Assembly (NCBI GenBank): GCA_014376325.1
Contig: JACMRP010000229.1
Location: 1-12,965, forward strand
Direction of reading: 5' to 3'
From: Pseudobdellovibrionaceae bacterium
GTDB lineage: Bacteria; Bdellovibrionota; Bdellovibrionia; Bdellovibrionales; Bdellovibrionaceae
Length of the DNA stretch: 12,965 nucleotides
Part shown: positions 1-8,322 of the stretch, in pieces
How the letters are laid out: every line of letters begins with the position of its first letter
Numbering within the stretch: position 1 is the first letter of the stretch
Made by a program: the position numbers and the translations under genes
The notes under the pieces: generated by a model
What the model was told of the DNA's origin: nothing
Seen by the model: the letters and a program-made list of their open reading frames with translations, nothing else
Database searches by the model: none

Positions 1-2
1 AA

Positions 3-1070
3 GAAGCCCGCGCTGATTTGCATTTTTTGCCGGTGGATCCTTTTTTGGTTCCCTTCGCGAATCACGGCACCAGTCTGGCAGAATATCCGGGGCAGTTGCT
101 AGAAGGTGAAGAATTAATTACGGCAATCGCCGGTCCCGGTGCCGAAGTGGATTTAGCGGGCCTTTATGCCGGCGGAACGATCGTTAACGGCAATCGCAAT
201 TCGCTTGGCCAAGATCATTGGTTCGCGAACGAAAGTTTTTTCGTTGATTATTCTTTGTACGATGGCGAACGCGCAGTCAAATCAACCTATGCCGCATTTC
301 ACTGGAATCAAAAATCTTTTAACGAAAGCGTTCAATCGGCTCAGCGGCAGTTGCTCTTACTGAACCGTCCCCGCAAAAAAATTCAGCCCGGTAAATACAA
401 AGTTTATCTGGCTCCGGCAGCGCTCAGCGAAATATCCCAGGTCTTCGACATGGGAGCGCTCAGTTATCGCGAGTATAAAAACGGCGCTTGTGCCTTCAAA
501 AAGTTAATGGAAAAACAACGGACATTGTCTCCGCTGCTTTCTATCTCTGAAAACTTCAAACTGGGGCTGACCCCGCGGTTTAATTCACTCGGTGAACTTG
601 CCGCTGAACATTTACCGCTAGTGACTGAAGGAGTGCTTCAGCAACTGTTAGTAAATTCTAGGAGCGCCAAAGAGTACGGAGTCCCCGGCAACTTCGCTTC
701 GTCGCTTTGGGAAAGTCCGCGTGCGCTCGATATCGCTCCTGGAACCTTATCGAAATCCGAAATCTTAAAGCAATTAGGGACGGGACTCTATTTGTCGAAC
801 CTGCACTATTTGAATTGGAGCGATCTACAGAACGCGCGTGTGACCGGGATGACCAGGTACGCATGTATGTGGGTCGAAAACGGAGAAATCGTCGCCCCAA
901 TCGAAGATATGCGCTTTGACGTCAGCATGCTGGACGTTTGGGGTGAAGACTTGCTTGCGGTAACTGATTTTACTGAGGTGGATCCATCCGTGGGAACCTA
1001 CTACGAGCGCGCTCTCGGCGGAAAAAAGCTGCCCGGAATGTTGGTCAAAAACTTTAGTTTCACTCTTTGA
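3..1070 (+). CDS. TldD/PmbA family protein (TldE-like), 5' partial
   Basis: The reading frame is open from the left edge (first whole codon at 3) to a TGA at 1068-1070, so 355 C-terminal residues are visible; family members are about 450 aa, so roughly 100 N-terminal residues are missing. An in-frame TTG at 18 is not a credible start because the frame continues upstream. The family signature is clear in the C-terminal domain: a stretch like NSRSAKEYGVPGN, then GLYLSNLHYLNWSD, VTGMTRYACMWVENGEIVAPIEDMRF and the closing LLDVWGEDL-type segment. TldD carries a metal-binding HExxxH motif; I see none here, which fits the TldE/PmbA-type partner. Known members form TldD-TldE complexes that degrade unfolded peptides or mature microcins. 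Which substrate this one acts on cannot be read from the sequence. A TldD partner may lie upstream, outside the window. No terminator is evident after the stop. Confidence 0.85.
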   Translation, partial: EARADLHFLPVDPFLVPFANHGTSLAEYPGQLLEGEELITAIAGPGAEVDLAGLYAGGTIVNGNRNSLGQDHWFANESFFVDYSLYDGERAVKSTYAAFHWNQKSFNESVQSAQRQLLLLNRPRKKIQPGKYKVYLAPAALSEISQVFDMGALSYREYKNGACAFKKLMEKQRTLSPLLSISENFKLGLTPRFNSLGELAAEHLPLVTEGVLQQLLVNSRSAKEYGVPGNFASSLWESPRALDIAPGTLSKSEILKQLGTGLYLSNLHYLNWSDLQNARVTGMTRYACMWVENGEIVAPIEDMRFDVSMLDVWGEDLLAVTDFTEVDPSVGTYYERALGGKKLPGMLVKNFSFTL

Positions 1071-1104
1071 TGTCAGAAACTTTCGTAAAAATATTGCAAT
1101 AGTC

Positions 1105-1133
1105 TTTTAATTTAGGGCAATGAGAGCTATACA
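1105..1133 (+). promoter_or_regulatory. Candidate promoter for the histone-like gene
   Basis: A -10-like TATACA lies at 1128-1133, with a weak -35-like TTTTAA 17 bases upstream at 1105-1110. It sits 23 bases before the start codon of the downstream gene, whose ribosome site follows. The -35 match is poor, so this is tentative. Confidence 0.3.
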
Positions 1134-1156
1134 CACACCCATCGAAGGAGCGTGTA

Positions 1157-1510
1157 ATGGAAAATAAGATTCAACAACTAGTCACTGAACTCTCAAAGAA
1201 TAAACGTGTTCAAGCAGTTATCCAGGACGTACATGTATTGCAAACTAAACTGAACTCAGAGATGGATAAAACTCTCGCGAAATTCAAAAAGTCTGCGATG
1301 AGCCTCGAAAAAAACATCTTAGGTTATAAAAAACAATTGATCGCCCAAAAGAATAAACTGGAAAAAGAAATTCGCGCGAAGGCAAACCAAGCGTTGAAGA
1401 CTGCTCCGGTGAAAAAAGCTGCGGCCACTGCTAAAAAAGCCGTTAAATCAACAACGGCAAAAAAAGCAGCGCCAAAAGCTAAAAAAGCGACCGCGAAGAA
1501 AAAAGCTTAG
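1157..1510 (+). CDS. Histone H1-like lysine/alanine-rich protein
   Basis: This 117-aa basic protein has two parts. Residues 1-80 are rich in Lys, Gln, Glu and Leu and look like a long alpha helix or coiled coil. Residues 81-117 form a Lys/Ala/Thr/Pro tail (14 Lys and 13 Ala of 37) built from KKAA, AKKA and PKAKK units, like the C-terminal tails of histone H1-like bacterial proteins such as AlgP and Hc1. Such tails bind DNA non-specifically, so a nucleoid-associated role is likely. An alternative is a phasin-like protein with an H1-like tail (PhaF type), since the helical N-terminus resembles such proteins in general form only. The ATG at 1157 is preceded by a strong GAAGGAG ribosome site at 1144-1150. 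The gene stands alone: it ends in an intrinsic terminator, and gcvP starts 175 bases further on. No Cys or Trp is present. Confidence 0.8.
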   Translation: MENKIQQLVTELSKNKRVQAVIQDVHVLQTKLNSEMDKTLAKFKKSAMSLEKNILGYKKQLIAQKNKLEKEIRAKANQALKTAPVKKAAATAKKAVKSTTAKKAAPKAKKATAKKKA

Positions 1511-1534
1511 TTCTTAAACTAAACGCAAAATTCT

Positions 1535-1566
1535 AAAGCCGTAGGATAAAACCTACGGTTTTTTTT
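1535..1566 (+). terminator. Intrinsic terminator of the histone-like gene
   Basis: The arms CCGTAGG (1539-1545) and CCTACGG (1552-1558) enclose a 6-base ATAAAA loop. The stem can be lengthened by AAAG on the left pairing with the T run on the right. An unbroken run of eight T follows at 1559-1566. This is a textbook rho-independent terminator, 25 bases after the TAG stop. Confidence 0.9.
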
Positions 1567-1574
1567 GGGTAAAA

Positions 1575-1591
1575 CCGAAGGTTTTCTTCGG
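1575..1591 (+). other. Second hairpin between terminator and gcvP
   Basis: CCGAAG (1575-1580) and CTTCGG (1586-1591) form a perfect 6-bp stem around GTTTT. No T run follows, so it is not a second classical terminator. It lies 9 bases after the T run of the first hairpin, probably upstream of the gcvP transcription start. It may act as a backup stop or be incidental. Confidence 0.45.
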
Positions 1592-1651
1592 ATAAACCGG
1601 GTTTGCCCCCTTATACCAGCCGCGCCATCACTATCCCGATCAAACACTCTG

Positions 1652-1660
1652 TGCTAGCCT
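1652..1660 (+). promoter_or_regulatory. Possible extended -10 element for gcvP
   Basis: The sequence TGTGCTAGCCT at 1650-1660 contains TGC followed by TAGCCT (1655-1660), which resembles an extended -10 box. No convincing -35 lies 16-18 bases upstream. Transcription would start about 20 bases before the gcvP ATG. Because the terminator at 1535-1566 lies upstream, gcvP must have a promoter in about 120 bases, and this is the best candidate I see. Confidence 0.25.
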
Positions 1661-1685
1661 TTCCGTACATATCCCAGAGGTTTCC

Positions 1686-4580
1686 ATGCAATCAAACGAC
1701 GTTTCTTTGAAGTATTCTGCGAACTCAACTCACCAAGAATTTATGGGCCGGCATATCGGACCTCGCGACGAAGATATTCAGGCTATGCTGAAGGAGCTCG
1801 GATTCTCTTCCCTGGAGGAGATGGCAAACCAGGTGGTGCCGCAGAAGATCCGTACGACCAAGAGCTACTCTATCGTCGGTGAAGGGGTGTCTGAGTACGA
1901 ACTGCTCGCGAACCTAAAAAAGATCGTTTCTAAAAACAAGGTCTTCCGATCTTTATTAGGTTTAGGCTTTAACGATACGATCACCCCAACCGTGATTCAG
2001 CGGAATATTCTAGAAAACCCAGTTTGGTATACGGCTTATACTCCTTATCAGGCCGAGATTGCTCAGGGTCGCTTGGAAGCTCTTCTGAATTTTCAGACGA
2101 TGGTTATTGAACTGACCGGTATGGAAATCTCGAATAGCTCCCTTCTCGACGAAGGTTCGGCTGCCGCAGAAGCGATGGCCATGGCCCACGCACTTCATAA
2201 AAACGATGGCGTCGAAACCTTCGTGGTTTCACCGAAGATGCATCCTCACGTCATCGAAGTTTTAAAAACTCGCTCTGAGCCGCTGGGCTTTAAGATGCTT
2301 TTGCAGGATCCCCATACTTTTGATTTTAAAACCCCGGTGTTTGCGGTGTTCGTTCAATACCCCGATACTGAAGGCGTGATTCAGGATCATCAGTCGATGA
2401 CGAAATCGGCGCACGATGCCCACGCAATGGTGGTTGCATCTGCGGATTTATTATCGCTAACTTTGCTGACCCCACCGGGTGAATGGGGCGCGGATATCGT
2501 CGTCGGCAATTCACAGCGCTTAGGCGTTCCGCTCGGATTTGGTGGACCCCACGCGGCCTTCCTAGCGACGAAAGACATTTACAAACGTATCATGCCCGGC
2601 AGAATCGTCGGCGTGTCTGTCGACAGTCATGGTAAACCCGCGATGCGTTTAGCCCTGCAAACTCGCGAACAACATATCCGCCGCGAAAAGGCGACCTCGA
2701 ATATTTGCACCGCGCAGGTATTGCTCGCCAATATGGCCAGCATGTACGGGGTTTATCACGGACCCCAAGGTCTTAAAAAAATCGCGCAACGGATAAATCG
2801 CATGACCGCGATCACGGCTGAAGGACTGAAAAAATTAAACTTCAAAGTTCCGGCGACGCCCTTTTTCGACACATTAAAAATAGAAACTCCGAAGGCACAA
2901 GAGATCGCGAAAGCGGCCGAAGCTTTACAAATGAACTTCCGAGTTTACGATAACAGCGCCGTCGGCATCGCGCTCGATGAAACTTGCAATCTGCAAGTCG
3001 TGAACGACATTTTGCAAGCCTTCAACCTTGGCCAGAAGGTCGCCTTTACGGCGGCGGAGCTCGATGCGACTCTGCAGTGCTCTTGGCCCGCGAACTTTGT
3101 ACGCACGAGCGCGTACATGACTCATCCTGTGTTCAACAGTCATCGCTCTGAGCCAGAGATCACGCGCTATATTCACATGCTTCAGAATAAAGACATCACG
3201 CTGACCCATTCGATGATTCCGCTCGGATCTTGCACGATGAAGCTGAACGCGACGACCGAGCTTGTTCCGGTTTCGTGGCCAGAAATCAATAAAATGCATC
3301 CGTTCGCTCCGACAAGTCAGATTCAAGGTTACATCGAGTTGATCCATGATCTTGAAAATAAGCTTTGCGACATCACTGGCTTTAGCGGAGTCAGCCTCCA
3401 GCCGAACTCGGGCGCGCAGGGAGAATACGCCGGTCTGTTGGTGATTCGAAAATACTTTATCGATAAGGGCGAAAGTCATCGCAACATCTGTTTAATTCCG
3501 AGTTCTGCACACGGAACAAATCCTGCTTCTGCCGTCATGGCCGGAATGAAAGTCGTCGTGGTTAGTTGCGATTCGCAAGGGAACGTCGAAGTTGCCGATT
3601 TAAAAGCAAAGGCCGAAGCGCACAAAAATGATCTTGCGGCTTTAATGATAACTTACCCTTCAACTCACGGCGTGTTTGAAGAAAGCATTCAAGACATCTG
3701 CCAAATTATTCACGATAACGGTGGACAAGTTTATATGGACGGCGCCAATTTAAATGCGCTCGTTGGGCTCTGCCGTCCTGCCGAATTCGGTGCCGACGTT
3801 TCCCACATGAATTTGCACAAAACTTTCGCGATTCCCCACGGGGGCGGTGGCCCCGGCGTCGGACCGATTGGCGTCCGAGAACATCTCAAAAAATATCTTC
3901 CGACTTCCAGCTTACAACCTGAAGCGGGACCGAAAACTGGCATCAGCGCCACGACTTCAGCTCCGTGGGGCAGCGCAAGTATTCTGCCGATCTCTTGGTC
4001 TTACATCACGATGATGGGAGCCGCAGGATTAAAGAAAGCAAGCCTCGTTGCAATCCTCAATGCGAACTACATCGCTAAAAAATTGGCGGCCCATTACCCG
4101 GTCGTCTATAAAGGCAAAGAAGGTTTGGTCGCCCACGAGTGCATCTTAGATCTTCGTGACATTAAAAAGACCAGCGGCATTGACGTCTCTGACGTTGCAA
4201 AACGTTTAATGGATTACGGCTTCCATGCGCCGACGATGTCTTGGCCGGTAGTCGGAACCCTGATGGTCGAACCCACCGAAAGCGAACCGAAAGCCGAACT
4301 GGATCGCTTCATCGAAGCGATGATCTCAATCCGCGAAGAGATTCAGGCCGTCGAATCAGGCAAGCTCGACATCAAAGACAATCCATTGGTGAACTCTCCG
4401 CATACAGCAGAGTCTTTGATGAAGTCCGAATGGGATCACAAATACACCCGCGAACAAGCGGCCTACCCTGTAAAATGGCTCCGGGAAAATAAGTACTGGC
4501 CAATTGTAGGACGCGTCGACAATGTTTATGGGGACCGCAATTTAGTCTGTGCTTGCCCTAGTGTCGATTCATATAAGTAG
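1686..4580 (+). CDS. gcvP: Glycine dehydrogenase (decarboxylating), P-protein
   Basis: GcvP decarboxylates glycine with pyridoxal phosphate and passes the aminomethyl group to lipoyl-GcvH in the cytoplasm. At 964 aa it is the single-chain form (E. coli GcvP is 957 aa), not the split GcvPA/GcvPB type. The N-terminal half opens with [12 protein letters not shown] near residue 19 and contains [20 protein letters not shown] and the [19 protein letters not shown] block. The C-terminal half carries [23 protein letters not shown] and [11 protein letters not shown]. Lys712 in the LHKTF motif is the expected cofactor-binding lysine, followed by the glycine-rich [12 protein letters not shown] loop. The protein ends with the usual [13 protein letters not shown] segment. 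The ATG at 1686 has AGAGG at 1676-1680. It appears complete and intact. Unusually, it is not next to gcvT and gcvH, which lie about 5.2 kb downstream; the gene is flanked by a terminator upstream and a new promoter downstream, so it is probably transcribed alone. Confidence 0.98.
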   Translation: MQSNDVSLKYSANSTHQEFMGRHIGPRDEDIQAMLKELGFSSLEEMANQVVPQKIRTTKSYSIVGEGVSEYELLANLKKIVSKNKVFRSLLGLGFNDTITPTVIQRNILENPVWYTAYTPYQAEIAQGRLEALLNFQTMVIELTGMEISNSSLLDEGSAAAEAMAMAHALHKNDGVETFVVSPKMHPHVIEVLKTRSEPLGFKMLLQDPHTFDFKTPVFAVFVQYPDTEGVIQDHQSMTKSAHDAHAMVVASADLLSLTLLTPPGEWGADIVVGNSQRLGVPLGFGGPHAAFLATKDIYKRIMPGRIVGVSVDSHGKPAMRLALQTREQHIRREKATSNICTAQVLLANMASMYGVYHGPQGLKKIAQRINRMTAITAEGLKKLNFKVPATPFFDTLKIETPKAQEIAKAAEALQMNFRVYDNSAVGIALDETCNLQVVNDILQAFNLGQKVAFTAAELDATLQCSWPANFVRTSAYMTHPVFNSHRSEPEITRYIHMLQNKDITLTHSMIPLGSCTMKLNATTELVPVSWPEINKMHPFAPTSQIQGYIELIHDLENKLCDITGFSGVSLQPNSGAQGEYAGLLVIRKYFIDKGESHRNICLIPSSAHGTNPASAVMAGMKVVVVSCDSQGNVEVADLKAKAEAHKNDLAALMITYPSTHGVFEESIQDICQIIHDNGGQVYMDGANLNALVGLCRPAEFGADVSHMNLHKTFAIPHGGGGPGVGPIGVREHLKKYLPTSSLQPEAGPKTGISATTSAPWGSASILPISWSYITMMGAAGLKKASLVAILNANYIAKKLAAHYPVVYKGKEGLVAHECILDLRDIKKTSGIDVSDVAKRLMDYGFHAPTMSWPVVGTLMVEPTESEPKAELDRFIEAMISIREEIQAVESGKLDIKDNPLVNSPHTAESLMKSEWDHKYTREQAAYPVKWLRENKYWPIVGRVDNVYGDRNLVCACPSVDSYK

Positions 4581-4615
4581 ATGTAATTACTTCATTCTAA
4601 TTCAGCTGGAGCGTC

Positions 4616-4644
4616 TTGACACTTTGCATTAATTGGTCTATATC
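4616..4644 (+). promoter_or_regulatory. Sigma-70-type promoter for the 4723-8322 cluster
   Basis: A perfect TTGACA -35 (4616-4621) and a TATATC -10 (4639-4644) are separated by exactly 17 bases. The predicted start of transcription is near 4651, giving a leader of about 72 bases before the GTG at 4723. It lies 36 bases after the gcvP stop. This is the best housekeeping-type promoter in the window. Confidence 0.7.
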
Positions 4645-4650
4645 AGTCCC

Positions 4651-4669
4651 GGGCTCGCGGATGCGGCCC
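4651..4669 (+). other. Hairpin at the predicted 5' end of the mRNA
   Basis: GGGC (4651-4654) pairs with GCCC (4666-4669), and CGC (4656-4658) pairs with GCG (4663-4665) around a GGAT loop, leaving one bulged T. The 7-bp GC stem begins almost exactly where the promoter at 4616-4644 would start transcription. A stem here could protect the transcript from decay. It has no T run, so it is a poor gcvP terminator. Confidence 0.5.
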
Positions 4670-4722
4670 TTCAACTGCTGATCTAATTTCTTATACATCA
4701 GTGATGCAAACAGGAGCTCCAA

Positions 4723-5013
4723 GTGAAGTTTTTAATGACCCTCAGTCTGAGTCTCTTAGCCCTTCCCGCTTTCGCAATATCGGACAAAGAAATAGGGCGC
4801 GAATGCCGCGATCTAGGTATCGAAAAAGTAGTCACCCAAGCTGCTGCATTTGACTGTGAAATCAACGTGGCCGATATCAAAGTCAGCGATGTCGACAATC
4901 GTTTCTACAATCCTTCAAAGTACATTTGGTATTCGGTCGCAGCTCAGTGTGAAGACAGCCCGCGGACCTCGGTCACTCAACTTGTCCAATACCGTGATGG
5001 ACAGTGTTACTAA
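4723..5013 (+). CDS. Small exported protein with four cysteines, unknown function
   Basis: I do not recognise this 96-aa protein. It starts with a clear signal peptide (MKFLMTLSLSLLALPAFA, likely cut after Ala18), so the mature form of about 78 residues should be periplasmic or outside the cell. The four cysteines Cys28, Cys45, Cys76 and Cys95 all lie in the mature part and could make two disulfides. The GTG at 4723 is preferred because AGGAG sits 6 bases upstream (4712-4716); the next in-frame ATG, four codons later, would shorten the signal peptide. It is the first gene of a probable operon behind a strong promoter. Its last 10 bases overlap the start of the next gene, an exported hydrolase, which suggests coupled translation and perhaps related work, though no joint function is visible. 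Confidence 0.8.
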   Translation: MKFLMTLSLSLLALPAFAISDKEIGRECRDLGIEKVVTQAAAFDCEINVADIKVSDVDNRFYNPSKYIWYSVAAQCEDSPRTSVTQLVQYRDGQCY

Positions 5014-6326
5014 TTTTCGGTTTCTTCTTCAGTCTTATATTTACGAACTTTGCAAACGCAAGGCTCGAACTGCCAACGCCCGCCACTTACGAGTCCGGGC
5101 GTTTTCTTTGTGAGCAGAAATATTCCGAAATTGTGGCGCACGAAAAAGGTTTCTACGTCACCGTCCCCGTGGATGAAAAACTCCCTGCTTTAGGCACGAC
5201 CGAAGTGTACGCATTTGCGCAAGGTGGATTCGATCCCGCTCGCGAATCGATGGTTTATTTCTCTGGTGGACCAGGAATTCCGGCCCACTGGGGATTGTTC
5301 CAACAAGAACTTGATTCTGGACTCAACGTTATCATTATCGAACAACGCGGCATTGGATGTTCGCGTCCAACGAATCTCAGTCAGTATTTGAATCCAAGAT
5401 TCTACGGCGCGGAGCTAGTTGCCAGAGACGCGGAAGCAGTTCGTAAGTTCTTAAAAATCACGCGTTGGGGAGTGTACGGCTTATCTTACGGTACGGTGCC
5501 CGCAACGATCTACGCATCTTTGTTTCCGCAGGCAACGCGAGCACTTGTTCTGGAAGGTACCATGGCTTCTGGCGGTACCGAAGTTTGGGAAGCCCCCCAC
5601 CGTCGAAAACTACTGCAAAAAATGTTAGACAGTCTACCAAATAAGATACGCGAACGTATGGAACAAATAGTTCAGGTGCACCACCAGCCTGATATTTGGT
5701 TTTCGCGACTTACGCGAGAAATGTTGATGGCGAACGATGCTTTGGAATCGCTAAAATCTAAGTTGCTGGCGATCGATGACGAACAAAATTTCGCGGAACT
5801 GTTGAAACGCGTTCGCGATATGTTCGCGCCGTTAAACTACACTCCGCATGTTTTGTTCGCGATGAATGACGTCCCCTACTACATGAACCTTTGCCGCGAA
5901 CTTAGCTTTAACGAAAACACATTGGTCAGTTACGATTCACTGATCGACGGGCAGCTGGTGCCCACGATTGATCACGAATCTATTGAAATTTGCCGGCAGC
6001 TAGCTGCTACCAAAACCAAAACTTATCAGGCAGCAGACTTTCCAGTTTCGGTTCCGGTCACGTATTTTCAAGGATCTAACGACAGTGCGACGGCTGCGCC
6101 AGAAGCCATCAGACATTACAAATCCGTACCAACAGGTGCCCGCCAGTTGTTGATTTTAGTAAAAGGCGGCCATAGTCCAAACTTAACGAATATACGTAAC
6201 GACGTCGATGGACAGAAAGAAATGTTCTTTCACGCGATTCGGGGTGACGTTATTCCGAAAGAACTTTTGAATCGCGTTCGCGACAATCAACCGCTTCGAT
6301 GGACTTACACTTCTAAAAACTTTTGA
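5004..6326 (+). CDS. Exported alpha/beta hydrolase, S33 peptidase-like
   Basis: This 440-aa protein begins with a hydrophobic signal peptide ending in ANA near residue 19, so it is probably exported, although its n-region unusually lacks Lys or Arg. The mature part is an alpha/beta hydrolase of the proline iminopeptidase/tripeptidyl aminopeptidase type (MEROPS S33 group). It has an SGGPG oxyanion segment at about residues 87-91, then EQRGIGCSRP, and a GLSYG nucleophile elbow with Ser161. Asp360 (QGSND) and His390 (GGHSP) complete a plausible catalytic triad. The gene starts with a GTG at 5004 inside the end of the preceding gene, with only a weak GATGGA upstream; overlap and coupling to that gene explain the weak site. 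The substrate is unknown; a peptide, an amide or an ester are all possible. The GT9 gene follows 19 bases after the stop. Confidence 0.85.
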   Translation: MLLIFGFFFSLIFTNFANARLELPTPATYESGRFLCEQKYSEIVAHEKGFYVTVPVDEKLPALGTTEVYAFAQGGFDPARESMVYFSGGPGIPAHWGLFQQELDSGLNVIIIEQRGIGCSRPTNLSQYLNPRFYGAELVARDAEAVRKFLKITRWGVYGLSYGTVPATIYASLFPQATRALVLEGTMASGGTEVWEAPHRRKLLQKMLDSLPNKIRERMEQIVQVHHQPDIWFSRLTREMLMANDALESLKSKLLAIDDEQNFAELLKRVRDMFAPLNYTPHVLFAMNDVPYYMNLCRELSFNENTLVSYDSLIDGQLVPTIDHESIEICRQLAATKTKTYQAADFPVSVPVTYFQGSNDSATAAPEAIRHYKSVPTGARQLLILVKGGHSPNLTNIRNDVDGQKEMFFHAIRGDVIPKELLNRVRDNQPLRWTYTSKNF

Positions 6327-6345
6327 GCCGTGATAAGTTGAGTTT

Positions 6346-7311
6346 ATGAAGAAGGCCTTATTCATTCGATTAGATAAAATCGGCGACCTGATCTGCACTC
6401 TGCCCGTTGACCAAGTTCAATTGTTGCGCGATTGGGATGTCACTTGGGTCATCGCAAAAGGTCTTGCGTTTATTCCCGAAAATTCCGTACCGCCTCGTAA
6501 GTTTATTGAGCTCGATAAAAATGATTCGGTCGCTGGGCGAAAAATACTTGAAGATTATATTCGCGACTTTCAACCGGACGTCGCGATCAGCTTTCAGGCT
6601 CCTTGGTGGGTTAACTTCGCACTTTGGAAGAACCATATTGCGAAACGGATCGGGGTCACTTCTAAATGGCATAGCCTTCTTTTTTTAAACATGGGCGTAC
6701 GTCAAAAGCGAAGCCGCGCGATTAAGCATGAAGCCGATTACAATTTGGACCTTGTTCGTCAGCTAGACCCGCAAAGAGTTATTGAAAAGAGCGCTCCGGT
6801 CCTTCGCTTAAAAGCGCCGGCTCATCCCGAACTTTTGCAACTGCACAACCTACTTTCGAAACGCTTCATGATCGTGCACCCGGGCATGGCCGGCTCGGCT
6901 CTCAATTGGCCAACGGAAAATTACATCGAACTCATTAAAAGATTATCTATAAATTACAAGGTCGTCTTAACGGGAACTCCGGCGGACGAACCGTGGCTCA
7001 GTGAAATAAAAACTGGTTTCGCTCAAGATCCTCAGGTCCTGAATCTGCAAAGCATGCTGAATCCGTCCGAGCTTTTATATCTGCTCAGCGAGGCGGACTC
7101 GGTCTTTGCTCCTAGCACCGGGGTTTTGCACTTGGCGGCAAGTCTCGGAACCCGTGTTTTTGGATTCTATTCTTTGATTCGCGTGCAAACGCAGACCAGG
7201 TGGGCGGCGCGCGGACCCGATGTCCATTTGTTTTCCCCCATAGCGGGTAGTCCCGATTCGGAATCAATGCGAACCATTACTGTCGACCGCGTGCTGAAGG
7301 AACTAACTTAG
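6346..7311 (+). CDS. Glycosyltransferase family 9 (heptosyltransferase-like)
   Basis: At 321 aa this is a compact GT9 enzyme, the family of ADP-heptose:LPS heptosyltransferases that build the lipopolysaccharide core at the inner face of the cytoplasmic membrane. The N-terminus has the family start KKALFIRLDKIGDLICTLP. The second domain shows IVHPGMAGSALNWP (His178-Pro-Gly), VVLTGTPADEPW for the nucleotide site, and APSTGVLHLAASLGTRVFGFYS (Ser257-Thr-Gly to His262), where many heptosyltransferases have Asp in place of the Ser. The sugar could be heptose or another donor; the sequence does not decide. No signal peptide or membrane helix is seen, as expected. It sits between an exported hydrolase and the Rsm22-like gene; its TAG stop abuts the next ATG with no gap, so the two are surely cotranscribed. 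Confidence 0.88.
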   Translation: MKKALFIRLDKIGDLICTLPVDQVQLLRDWDVTWVIAKGLAFIPENSVPPRKFIELDKNDSVAGRKILEDYIRDFQPDVAISFQAPWWVNFALWKNHIAKRIGVTSKWHSLLFLNMGVRQKRSRAIKHEADYNLDLVRQLDPQRVIEKSAPVLRLKAPAHPELLQLHNLLSKRFMIVHPGMAGSALNWPTENYIELIKRLSINYKVVLTGTPADEPWLSEIKTGFAQDPQVLNLQSMLNPSELLYLLSEADSVFAPSTGVLHLAASLGTRVFGFYSLIRVQTQTRWAARGPDVHLFSPIAGSPDSESMRTITVDRVLKELT

Positions 7312-8322
7312 ATGCAAAGATATTTCCAAGTTCCTGGCAGTTTAGAAAAATCTATTGATCTGAATCTTGAAAAATACTTCGGGATATCACTGATGGATTC
7401 TAAAAAATTAGCCGAATCCGTCAAAAAACTTTCTGACTACTTCATCGCAAACCCAGAAGGCAGCACACCCTGGAAAGAACCTTGGGCACAGATTGCTTAC
7501 TTAGTTTATTTTATGCCGTTAAACCACGCACGCGTTCAGGCGGTTGTGACTGAGGCACGCGGAAACGGTTTTTTTGAGTCGCTGGATCACGTAGTTGATT
7601 TCGGTGCCGGTTTTGGCACCGCAAGCTTAGCCCTCGCGGACGATTTTAAAAATTTTAAATTAGTCGAACGTGCAAAAGACATCTGCTCGAAGTATTCGTT
7701 CCTACCGCCCGGAGCGAATGTGACTTGGTCGGACAAAATTGACCAAGTTGAAAATCCAAAAAGCTGCCTCAGCGTTTTTTCTTATTCACTGACCGAAATC
7801 GAAGAAATACCCGCGTGGGCAAAAAAGTCGGAAGCGCTGATGATTCTAGAGCCTTCGACTCAGCAGGATGGGCGACTCTTAATGAGTCTTCGGCAAAGAC
7901 TCATCGATGATGGTTACAGCTTATGGGCGCCCTGCACTCAACAAGGGCTGTGTCCGTTGCTTACGCAGTCAAAGACCGACTGGTGCCACGATCGAATTCT
8001 TTTTACGATGCCAAAATGGTTTGAACAGATTGAACAAAACCTGCCAATGAAAAACCGGACGCTTACTTTCAGCTATCTGTTGGCTAGAAGGACCCCGGCG
8101 CCACAGAGGGATTCCAGAATCGCGCGTACCGTTGGCGACCGAATGAAGGAAAAGGGCAAGGACCGTCAGTTAGTCTGCAGAAGCGAGGCCCGCGAGTTTT
8201 TAGCTTGGCTTCACAAAAGCGGCATCGATCAAGAAATCCCTCGAGGAGTGCTTATAAATATTCCGGAAGCCTCGCAAAAAGTTTCAAATGAAATTCGGAT
8301 CTCTGAAAAGATCTCGACTTAA
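7312..8322 (+). CDS. Rsm22-like ribosomal small-subunit methyltransferase homologue
   Basis: This 336-aa protein belongs to the Rsm22 family (mitochondrial Rsm22/METTL17 and bacterial homologues), class I methyltransferase-fold proteins tied to small ribosomal subunit assembly. The SAM-site motif VVDFGAGFGT spans residues 94-103. The family's cysteine cluster is present: Cys208 and Cys214 (PCTQQGLCPL), Cys225 (DWCHDR, canonical WCHF), and Cys289 in LVCRSEAREF. In METTL17 the equivalent cysteines bind an iron-sulfur cluster, so the same is likely here. Mitochondrial members may have lost methyl transfer; whether this one is active cannot be judged from sequence. The ATG directly follows the stop of the GT9 gene, so translation is probably coupled. 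Its TAA overlaps the stop of the convergent gene at 8319. Finding it at the end of an envelope-type cluster is unusual. Confidence 0.85.
   Translation: MQRYFQVPGSLEKSIDLNLEKYFGISLMDSKKLAESVKKLSDYFIANPEGSTPWKEPWAQIAYLVYFMPLNHARVQAVVTEARGNGFFESLDHVVDFGAGFGTASLALADDFKNFKLVERAKDICSKYSFLPPGANVTWSDKIDQVENPKSCLSVFSYSLTEIEEIPAWAKKSEALMILEPSTQQDGRLLMSLRQRLIDDGYSLWAPCTQQGLCPLLTQSKTDWCHDRILFTMPKWFEQIEQNLPMKNRTLTFSYLLARRTPAPQRDSRIARTVGDRMKEKGKDRQLVCRSEAREFLAWLHKSGIDQEIPRGVLINIPEASQKVSNEIRISEKIST

Noticed and set aside
1567..1685. Glycine riboswitch upstream of gcvP
   Set aside because: I could not find the paired-aptamer core expected of the class, and the space between the terminator and the ATG is short. 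A covariance-model search would settle it.
2925..3479. 184-codon open frame on the minus strand
   Set aside because: It lies wholly inside gcvP, whose product matches its family along the full length. The minus-strand translation has no recognisable motif and no ribosome site was evident; it is a shadow frame.
4850..5113. 87-codon plus-strand frame bridging two genes
   Set aside because: It overlaps the four-cysteine protein and the hydrolase in another frame, has no signal peptide or ribosome site, and both overlapped genes have much better support.
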